DNA of 64,000 nucleotides. It comes from Rotaria macrura. Its lineage: Eukaryota; Rotifera; Eurotatoria; Philodinida; Philodinidae. The stretch spans positions 107,934 to 171,933 of the forward strand of contig OENT01000177.1 of assembly GCA_900239685.1 (NCBI GenBank). Reading direction: 5' to 3'. Each line of letters begins with the position of its first letter. Position 1 is the first letter of the stretch. Below the pieces are notes generated by a model, which was not told the origin of the DNA, did not search any database, and worked only from the letters and a program-made list of their open reading frames with translations. The position numbers and the translations under genes were made by a program. This document shows, one piece after another, positions 53,571 through 64,000 of this stretch.

Positions 53571-56500
53571 ACACTATTTATGACGTCGGGCATCAGACGA
53601 ATATATCAATCAAGTCAAGGGTGCACTTTGACAAATAAAAAGACGCAAGGTGTGATCGAGAAAAAAAAGAATTCAACCATAGATCACCTTTACTATATTC
53701 GACATTAATTGATTTTGCCAAACAACTAAGGAAAAAAAGTAGCGTCAAGTACATTAATATTCTTTTTGCATCGCTTATATATTTTTAAATTGCAATGATT
53801 TTCAAGTGTACTCCTGGATTTTTTTTATTACATGAAAAAATCCAATGAAATTTCATAGCAATACAATAGCATGAGACAGGTTTTTTATTTGACATTTCAT
53901 ATGATTGAAAATTCACGTGTGTCATATTCGTCAAATTTGATCTTATCTCTCATCGGACAGATAATGCTCGTTAGAATGGCGATAATCTCTTGGGATATCT
54001 TGTAGACAGATCGATTAATGAAATCATATGTACTAAAAACAAAGATTCTTTTCGCATATTAACTCATCAGGAAAAAAAGAAAATACTGTTGACTATTAAT
54101 ATTCTAACAAGATTCTTCATAACAATACTATGCTTTATTACTTTTTGATCATAATGCAATCCACATTTGTAAATAAACCTGTTTGTAAAGCCTCTTTAGA
54201 ATAATCCATCTTGATGAATATTTCTTTCAATTGACTGAAATATTACGTACATATGTCAGATACAGGCACAACTGAGACATCGATCACCATCGATATGAAA
54301 CAAGAAATTGATTTAGTATTAACTCTAGATTGTAAACTTTAGTTCTATATTCGAGATTGAAATCAAAACTAATAAATACGTACTCGTCAATACGTAGTTT
54401 AGTTGTTTTACATTTCTACGTGATATTTATCAATTATCAATTCGATTCATAAGAAACGTCGGATCGAACATCCAACGAAAAGAAAGCATATTTTTTCGTT
54501 GGGCCGGTTATTTTCTATGCATCATAGGTAAAACGGTGTGAATAGCTGTTTGAAAATCTTCTGCTCTGATTTCTTCAATAGTCGGTCAGCAATTTCAAAA
54601 TTTCGGATTTTTTATGATTGATGATGCAGATTGAATGTGCTTTTAAGTAAGCCACCAGCATCGCTTGATGGCCATTTAGCCCGATGTCCATATGACACAT
54701 GATGTAATCCTATCAAAATGGATAGCCCATTATTGAAATGAATAGAAAATATTAAGAACCGTTTGATGGACACCATGAAGAATGAAGTGTGAACGAAGTT
54801 TCTCGCACAGATAATTAAAGGTCATTAGTTTCATATTTAAAAGAAATGCTCTGTATGGGTGAAGCAAATTGTCTATTTCGAAATGAAAGAGTACATCAAG
54901 ATTGAAAGGCAAAACGACAGTAACCTTCGACATGCAACAACGTCCAATTGAAAACATCAAGATCATGCTAATCAATAAGCATGAGTTCAAAATTATTCTA
55001 TTAAACGATTACCAGTTATGGACACTTTCATATACCATTAATCAAAATAAATGCTACTAATACATATACTGCCAGACAGATCTAATTGGATAGTTAGTCA
55101 CAACTTTTTCGAATTAAGAAATTATATCATGCTTTCTTTGTTATAAAAGAAATATTAAAAATTTTCGTGACGTTGTTGACCATGCTAGAACTGTTCGTGT
55201 CATGTAGAATTGCATCTAGTGAATGATATGCATAAATTTCGCGTCTTATATGTAAAAGTTTGACGACAAGGAAAATTTTACGTAGTTAGAATGCTGTAGT
55301 ATTCTCGATTGATCATCGTGATTAGATTACGATCATGAAGTCTTTGCCTGTACGAGTATTGACTACTTAAAGTATTTGAGTGGTAGTCAAACTAAAGTGA
55401 TTAATAATAAAACGAAATTAAGGAAGTGACTTATTTTAAATCGAATGGTGAACCTTGAAAAAACAATATAATTATGTACATTTACTATTCCATTGATTCA
55501 AATGATGCATTGAAATCGACATGAGCAACTACATAGTATGATAATTTGCTATGTTTAACAAACAATTTTTCTTGCTAATTCTTTGAATAGTTAGATATTT
55601 ATTTTTGTTTTGATAGTAAACAGAACAATCAATTAGTGAGACAATCTAATATAATTATTCGCTGATAACACACTCGATTAATATGTATCTCACTATGTCA
55701 AAGTTAGATCTCTTGATTAGAAACGTATTACGTATAAATTATTTTTACTGAATATTGTATAAGTTTACAATGGTGTGTATCTATCATATACAAAAAATAA
55801 AGATAGCAAGCATAATATATTTCGTACTATTTAGTTAGTCATACCTTGATTTTAGTAAATAAACGTGATGCAAAATTATCTGAACCTCTTCAGCTCAATA
55901 AATATTTTTCATTGAATTTTTATCCTTCGTTGAATCAACTACGACTCAAATTATCGAATGACAAATGAACAATCGATATTGTATGAAAAGTTTCGATTAC
56001 AGAGATTTTGATTTCTATCTATATTTAATAATTGATCGTATCACCTATTCGCAAGAAACATAATCGAGTCTATTATTATGACACATGTATGATTTCTATC
56101 GAATACAAAGGAACTCCCTTCGGATCATCAGCACATGTAATACAATCTTCTAAATAGATCGTGTTGAATAAAAAAACCGCCATCTATTTCATAATTGTTA
56201 TGAATAAAAATTTACTTGTCTATTGTTTGTAATGCAATGAATAAATCTACTTCCTATATAAATTGCGTGTTTGCTTTTTTTCTTTGAATATCTAAACAAA
56301 TAGAAAGCATTGCAGTTTTGTTACCATGTAGGTATATTTTTATTACATGGGTTCTTGCATTGATGGAGATGAAAACGAAAAGATTCTATGTGATAGTAAC
56401 ATCACGTCACTGAAATAGCAAGATTCGTATTCGTGTATTCTTTGACGTTTACTAAAGACTGAAAATTTACACATTGTTTAAGTGTTTGATAAGTGCGTAC

Positions 56501-57009
56501 ATAAACATTATATAAATAAAAAGCATATAGACTAAACAGATAAACAATTTATCTTTTCAAGCTTGTCAGTAAGTAATCAGGAAGAAAATTGTTCGATGAG
56601 TGAAGTAATACCTATTCAAGCATGATCTAGTAGTTTGATTAAGTAAACAGTAAAGTTATAGATTGAATCACGGCTTTTGTTTTATTGTATTTCTCGAAAA
56701 TATGAATAAAGCTATTCATGTAATACTCGTTATTCTTTATCATTATCATGGTATTATTCAGATGCTGATAGCTTATGTCTATGAATGCTCTTGGAATGAT
56801 AGTCGTTAGTATTGATAGACGATGATCTCATGCTGCTATCGTCTGTGTGCTATGTTTGATTGAGATCAAATATCTAATTCTATTGATTTTGATAGCTAAC
56901 ATAAACGTTCTGACATGATGAACTTTATTTTATAAACTACAAGCTTTCGAAGAATCGTACGTAGTCGATAGCTAAAAATAAAGAATGTAAGAATTTTGTA
57001 TGTAATCGA

Positions 57010-57592
57010 TAGGATCCTGCGGAGTTAATTTTTACCATTCCGGAATCCGACTCCGAAAAAGTTCGAAAAAACGCGACACCTGATATATTTGAATTTTCGA
57101 AGAGACGCAAAATTGATAGACCAAAAAGTGAATGAAAATTAAGGAATCATAAGAAACTTGATTTGAATTTTCTTGAGATTCAGAGTGCTTGAAAATAAAA
57201 GAATGACTAATAGTAACAAGTAGTTTCCACGTGTGCTACGTCCAAGCAATCAAAGTTCGATGATCACGAAGGTTGCACTATTTATGATGAGTCTGAAATA
57301 TTTCTAGATTAATGATATTGCTTTGTATAGTTGCTCTTTCGGATACTACAACTAAAAGATTGTTCTGTTCTTTTTATTCTGAAACTAATTCATAGCATTT
57401 ACAACGCATATTGCCGTTTGCTTTTCTTTTGGTTTCTTAACATGAAAAATAAAAGTTTTTCTTACGTGAAACAAAACATGTCGCCCCAGATTAAAAAACC
57501 TAGATTCCGGTTTTTCCTGAAAATTTTCAACGGACCTGACTCCTTCTCCGACAGAGTTTGAATAAGGTTTCGGAGTTCTCCACAGGTTTCTA
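57010..57592. mobile_element. hAT-type MITE with 8-bp target duplication
   Basis: 583 bp flanked by a perfect 8-bp direct repeat, GTAATCGA, at 57002-57009 and 57593-57600. The terminal inverted repeat begins TAGGATCCTGCGGAG on the left and TAGAAACCTGTGGAG on the right (inverted), matching at 11 of 15 positions. An 8-bp duplication and T/CAG-type ends are hallmarks of the hAT superfamily. GACTCCGA-like words lie just inside both ends. The open frames inside are short, so it would need a transposase supplied elsewhere. Confidence 0.8.
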
Positions 57593-57600
57593 GTAATCGA

Positions 57601-58480
57601 ACAACTTGGCCGGGATTTCGTCTTTTAATGTTTTTATTCAACACAATTATCATTCCTTTTGTTCCCTAGTTTACTATTTTTTTCAACTCACCTTTTGACT
57701 ATTACAGTATTTATTCAACATCATCATTCAATGTCAATTGAAGGTAACTCACACAGTCATCTAGTATTAAAAAAAGTAATACAACCGAATGATTGATTTA
57801 AGAAAGAACGTTTTACTTACCACTACAGTATATGTTCAATCACAGTTGATAGTTCAATTCGAAATTCAATCTTTTCTTATATTTTATACGCACGATGGAT
57901 TGCTTGCTAAAATTATTATTACGAATTTCGAACTGGAACTATAGAAATTTTATTAAAAAGTTAATGAATAGACATGAAAATACAGCGCCATCCAATCGAT
58001 AAAAAGGACCGAAGAAGTACAAAAAACATATATGATAGCAATAGATCCAAAGAAACAATTTCATCATTCAATCTAGCAACTAATGCCATCCAACATGAGA
58101 TCAATCATGTAAAGTAAAAAACTATATTTTATTTCATTGTTCATAGTTTTAATATTCATGGTAGCAGTTTGACTTGTCGTCCATGAAATCAAGGAAAACA
58201 TATCATTACTCATCGAACGATGATTGGGTGTGAGGCGTATTTTTTATTTTATAGATACGAATATGTGTTTTTGTCTGCTTGTGAATATAACAATGCAACG
58301 TTCTAATGATTAGCATATGCTTATTCTTGTTTTTTTCTCATATACAAAATTGATCGTCATATTTCGCAGTATGTTGAGCATGTTACACTTTTCTCTCAGT
58401 TATTTTATTCAATGAAACACAAGGTGTACATATCTATAAATCACTCATTTAAAATCTACATCAATGAAGCTATGAAAATT
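57601..58480. other. Intergenic between MITE and LYRM7-like gene
   Basis: About 0.9 kb, AT-rich. Nothing recognised beyond the likely 3' UTR of the LYRM7-like gene at its right end. Confidence 0.5.
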
Positions 58481-59053
58481 TTATTCTAATTTTTGTGCTG
58501 CTAATTCACATGGTGATAGTCCTTGTTGACGTGCTTTTTCTTCTTCGGCATGATGCTCTCTTTCATCATCTTCACATTGTCGAATTAATCGTGTATTATC
58601 CAAAAGCATATACGGTTTAACAACTAAACCTAAACAAAGACATATGTTAAAAAATATATCATAATTTGCAAGATAATCATTACTAACGATATGTATTTTC
58701 GCCTGTCTGTATTGTTTGTAATACATTGCGACGAAGAAAACTATCTGTATCTTTGGCTGCACGAATCAACTAAGAGGATAACAGAAAAGAAAATGTTCAT
58801 TTTCAATCAATCATTCAAATACGTATTCACTTCTTTGATGGTTTTTTCATCTGTTACATTCTTATAATGTGTAAAATTTTCTCTTATACCTTGTGTCATG
58901 CCTAGACAAAAATGAATACTCATTTAGAATAAATTCCAGTGTACGAATGCACTCACTAGCTATCCGTGTTGGATCATTTTGAAAGACAACTTGTGCTGTA
59001 TGAATTAACTTTTTATAATGAGCTAACACTTGTGAACGAAGTGACGTTCCCAT
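58481..59053 (-). CDS. LYRM7: LYRM7-like complex III assembly factor (LYR-motif protein)
   Basis: Four exons, 59053-58957, 58901-58831, 58769-58688 and 58629-58481, all in phase, give 132 residues. The N-terminus (MGTSLRSQVLAHYKKLIHTAQVVF, given in part) has the LYR-family first helix with a Tyr-Lys-Lys version of the motif. It is followed by FQND (about 26-29), then REN and HYKNVTD (about 40-50), then the conserved LIRAAKDTDSFLRRNVLQTI (about 57-76), and VVKPYM shortly before a charged, coiled-coil-like tail. In animals LYRM7 guides the Rieske iron-sulfur protein into respiratory complex III in the mitochondrial matrix. The short length fits the family (about 100-125 residues). The gene follows SerRS on the same strand with 223 bases between. 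The ATG at 59053 was chosen over one seven codons upstream (59074) because MGTSLR matches the family start. Confidence 0.8.
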
Positions 59054-59276
59054 TTTTCTTATTCTATAGAACAAAAAGAAAACAAGTTCTTTTCCCAGCT
59101 GTGTAAATTTTTTCTTCTTCTATCTGTTGCTGTTGTTTATCAATAAGTAAATGAGCAAAGCGCAATCAGTAATAACGTTTAAAATGAATACAACAACAAA
59201 CACAACAAAAATAATGAATGTTCTTGTTCTTATTTTTTTCCTTTTTTTAGGAATGAAAAAATTGTCTTCATCATTT

Positions 59277-61230
<1,954 letters not shown>

Positions 61231-61419
61231 TCTTGAAAATATTGATGATCTATTGTGAAGTGAAAAAAGAAAAACAACAGTTGTTCACTTATAAATGATT
61301 CGATTGCATCAGATTGCATCAGCTATTCATTTGACAATAAAGAATAGGTTAGTAGAATATTTTCATAGTTTATAGGACTCGGAGTGTTAGGAATACGCAA
61401 TGACGAGAAATCTCTGATT

Positions 61420-61656
61420 ATGATTAAAAGAGAACTGAAAATTTTTCTTGAATCATATTCACGAGAAATGATGCAACTGTACAGAAGAGCTCTGAGATAC
61501 GTAAAATTGACTGTTTCGAGTGTGTCGTTTCCATTTTTAGATATGTTGGAACACAATTTAACAAATAACGAAAATAAATTTGACAAGATATCGCTTATTT
61601 GTAAGAAGAAATGTCAATTAATCCAAGTCGCTGTTTTATCCACGTCTTCAAAATAA
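61420..61656 (+). CDS. Putative LYR-motif small protein
   Basis: 78 residues from the ATG at 61420. It holds a clear LYR tripeptide in the expected context, MMQLYRRALRYVK (about residues 18-30), in a predicted basic helix. Downstream, HNLTNNENKFDKIS weakly recalls the F-x-x-N and D segments of Complex1_LYR proteins. Such proteins are mitochondrial assembly or acyl-carrier partners. It faces away from SerRS with 189 bases between the two starts, so a shared promoter is possible. The three-residue motif is weak evidence and no intron or polyadenylation signal supports the model. Confidence 0.35.
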   Translation: MIKRELKIFLESYSREMMQLYRRALRYVKLTVSSVSFPFLDMLEHNLTNNENKFDKISLICKKKCQLIQVAVLSTSSK

Positions 61657-61817
61657 TGTAGCTTTCCTTTCTCATCCATGAATGGACAGCGAGAACATTT
61701 TCCTTCGGTTGACTCTATCGTTGATCTAGATGGCGTTGTTAAACAGTTCGCAATAATATTTTATTTGAGTCAAAACGGTTCATGACTAATTGTTTTTCGA
61801 ATTCCGCTTTTTGCATC

Positions 61818-61966
61818 TAGAGCTCTGTGGAGTCAACGTTTTTGACTCCGAAAAGTTTTACTCCCACAATTCTGACACCGACACCGATAATGTTTTTTGA
61901 TGACTGCGACTCCAACTCCGACGGAGTCAGTCGGAATCGGTTTTTGGACTCCGATGCAGGGCTCTA
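61818..61966. mobile_element. Small (GACTCCGA)-rich MITE, hAT-like
   Basis: 149 bp made largely of GACTCCGA-type words. The ends are TAGAGCTCTG (left) and, inverted, TAGAGCCCTG (right), 9 of 10 matching. The flanking 8-mers TTTGCATC and CTTACACC match at five positions and differ only by transitions, as an old duplication might. It shares the GACTCCGA words with the MITE at 57010-57592. An open frame through it is a repeat artefact. Confidence 0.6.
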
Positions 61967-62563
61967 CTTACACCATGGTAGTTGTTTCACGTCAATATCA
62001 TTGCAAGACTCCTCAGCGATTTTTTAACCGATTAGTACGACCCAAATTTAGTAAAGAAATAACTCCATTGCTTCTCCTGAACTTCATATAAAAAGTATAA
62101 GATCTATTGTATGCTGCAGAACCTTGTAGACTGACATGCTTTTAAAAGTAATAAAAAGCTCAGCATGTCATCGAAAAATTAAGATTCATGAAAATAATCT
62201 TTCAATTAGGAATATTTTACGCTTTCAGCAATTAAATATAATCATGTCAATCAGTTAACTGAAAGTATCCTGTTCACTTTGATATTCTATATTGTCTTTG
62301 TTTTAAGGTCTCCCCTTCCAAAACTCATGTTTTTCGAAAAAATGTTCAAATTGAGTTTTTATTGTAGGAATTTACAGTGAAGTATTCTCTTTCAGAATGT
62401 CTTCGGTTTTTAGAAATAAGCGGGTTTTAATTATTCTGTTTGATTTTCTTTGTAGCCGACCAGCACTTTTAAAGGTTTTCGGGAGTTTTTTGAAAATCTT
62501 CCCCACTTTTTAGAAGCTATCTCAAAAACCGATAGTATTATCCTGTTTAACATGTAAAGTTGC

Positions 62564-63414
62564 TAGCGGCGGCGCCAGGAATTTCGAACTGGGGGGACTC
62601 AGCCCCAACCTATGAAATTTTCATATAATGCAGTGCAAGTCTTTCGAATCTATTGTACTATCAAAGAGTGCTTTTTAATCTGAATAAAGAATCAAAGCAT
62701 GCGAATTCATGTTTAAAAATATCAGCTACTTTATATTTATTGATAATATCTTAATACATATATATAACTTAAAGCAGTAAAATTCTACAATTTTTATGGT
62801 TGCTCGAAAATTCATCAATTACACGTTTATAATTTATCTCGAAATCCCGCTCAATAGCCATTACTGTTAAATCACTTAAACGTTCATTTGTCATTGAATT
62901 TCGAAGATAATTCTTAATTATTTTCATCTTTGAAAATGATCTCTCACAAGTTACTCGTGAAATTGGCATAGTTATGCCATTGGTTATCATTTCTAACGTT
63001 TGTGGAAATGCATCTGACATTGAAATTAATTCATTATACAATTCAATAACATTATTAACTTTTTTCGATTCAAGCATGGGTTTAATAACAAGAAATTCAT
63101 TTTTGAGTGTACTCAAATCTCCACCAATATGAAAGCAAAATTCATCGACAGCGTCAATATTAAGAAAATTGGTACTATTTGGATAAACGGTAGAGATACT
63201 TTTCATCAACGATAATGTTTTCGATGAAAACCTATCATTTAACTCTACCAACATACAATCAATAAGTGGAAAATATAATCTGTTAAGATAATCAGTTGAT
63301 TTTTGTAAAGTCTCACTTTGTCCAATTGTTGAATTAAACTCATTAGGAAATTTTCAAAAAAATCTGGGGGGGGGGGGGGCTCAGCCCCCCCCCCCGCTCG
63401 TGACGCCGCCACTA
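62564..63414. mobile_element. Internally deleted hAT transposon with 8-bp target duplication
   Basis: 851 bp flanked by a perfect 8-bp duplication, AAAGTTGC, at 62556-62563 and 63415-63422. The ends TAGCGGCGGCG (left) and TAGTGGCGGCG (right, inverted) match at 10 of 11 positions. Just inside each end is a G-run/C-run hairpin around CTCA: short on the left (about 62601-62617), with 14 G and 12 C on the right (about 63366-63395). It carries the 3' part of a hAT transposase on the minus strand; the 5' part is missing. Confidence 0.88.
62769..63353 (-). pseudogene. hAT transposase C-terminal fragment (dimerisation domain)
   Basis: Open for 195 codons, with an in-frame TGA just upstream (63354-63356) and no start that would give a full protein. 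It begins in the middle of the transposase (FPNEFNSTIGQSETLQKS), passes through DYLNRLYFPLIDCMLVELNDRF and ends with the hAT dimerisation signature: RVTCERSFSKMK, NYLRNSM, ERLSDLTVMAIE. The zinc finger and the first catalytic residues are absent. Full hAT transposases of this ZMYM1-like group are about 600-800 residues. The element is probably moved only by a transposase supplied elsewhere. Confidence 0.85.
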
Positions 63415-63422
63415 AAAGTTGC

Positions 63423-64000
63423 CTATATGAACAAATTTTCACAAATAAATTTGGTTTCTAGCATACGTTACAGCAGTTATTCTCCCAATAGTGGCATCTA
63501 TTCTTATTGATTAAAAATCGGTTTTCTGTTTATCCGATGAATGAAAATTCTCAAATTTCAAATGCATATAAGTTTCTCTTCACGTCATACAGGATGGCAA
63601 TACTAGTTTTAAGCAAAACATCCAGGATTCATTTTTCTCCACAAAAGGCTAAAAAATAAATTTTACTTTCTTTATCGATTTTCTCGTAATTGATTTTTAT
63701 GCAAAAAATCGACTTAGAACAAATTTTTTTCAATATGCTTCATCCTAGAGAGCTGCGGGTATTTTTAATAAATATATATGTGAATAGTGGGTGCTTGACA
63801 TGAGAGAAAGGGATTTTCTCGTTAGTTACCAATCTTTGAGAAATTCGGCTTGTCCAAGCGTAACTCTGTGACGTTTTGGCAATTTTTTTTGAAATATCTC
63901 GAAAAGTATGATAGCTGGAAAGTTTATTCAAACGCCATTAGATGCAGCTCGGCGAGTTCTATCTGTGCTCTGAATTTGATGTTTTTTGGTTGAACTTTAG
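63423..64000. other. Right end of window, non-coding
   Basis: No gene recognised. Short open frames only. Confidence 0.5.

Larger units (their letters stand above)
50406..57001. other. Long intergenic region, no gene recognised
   Basis: 6.6 kb, AT-rich. It has many microsatellites: TA at about 50588-50606, 51140-51152, 52889-52911 and 53538-53566, and TAA at 51941-51968. Open frames of up to 144 codons (50567-51001) are low-complexity runs through the repeats. No RNA gene or transposon end was seen. Confidence 0.45.

Overview
The window looks like a eukaryotic, animal nuclear contig. It is AT-rich, and its genes are split by many short GT..AG introns, mostly 50-100 nt. Three genes are typical of animals: a TFAP2-type transcription factor, a seven-cadherin-repeat protocadherin and a LYRM7-like mitochondrial assembly factor. 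The window also holds a complete-looking phosphoenolpyruvate carboxylase (PEPC) gene, an enzyme animals normally lack, and an intronless GNAT acetyltransferase. Short introns plus foreign metabolic genes suggest a bdelloid rotifer; this is an inference, not something the sequence proves.

Layout. 0-5 kb: a two-exon secreted endonuclease/exonuclease/phosphatase (EEP) gene at 3248-4316 (+), with a weak membrane-anchor ORF upstream. 8.8-12.1 kb (-): AP-2 transcription factor, 8 exons, 501 aa. 12-20.5 kb: long non-coding stretch with microsatellites and a diverged repeat pair. 20.6-21.6 kb (-): intronless GNAT acetyltransferase. 22.6-26.8 kb (-): PEPC, 8 exons found, about 914 aa, with the extreme 5' exon unsettled. 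27-41 kb: gene-poor accessory DNA with an inverted-repeat cluster at 31.8-32.0 kb, a 2.3-kb element with roughly 0.4-kb inverted arms at 35.06-37.33 kb, and remnants of a RING finger gene at 38.8-39.4 kb. 41.4-45.5 kb (-): protocadherin, 3 exons, 1074 aa. 45.5-58 kb: non-coding, apart from a tRNA-like Pol III gene at 49.66-49.73 kb and a hAT-type MITE with perfect 8-bp target duplications at 57.0-57.6 kb. 58.5-61.2 kb (-): LYRM7-like gene, then cytosolic seryl-tRNA synthetase, which carries an apparent +1 frameshift. 61.4-63.4 kb: a possible LYR-motif ORF, a second (GACTCCGA)-rich MITE and an internally deleted hAT element that still encodes the transposase dimerisation region.

The genes do not form an operon or one pathway. 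Two of them, LYRM7-like and the putative LYR ORF, point to mitochondria, and PEPC has a candidate N-terminal leader that looks mitochondrial but does not join in frame. The strongest leads are PEPC (with its N-terminal SID motif and an altered catalytic loop), the SerRS frameshift, the tRNA-like gene lacking U33, and the long-inverted-repeat element. Exon coordinates were worked out by hand from splice signals, reading frame and protein-family conservation. No database search was run.
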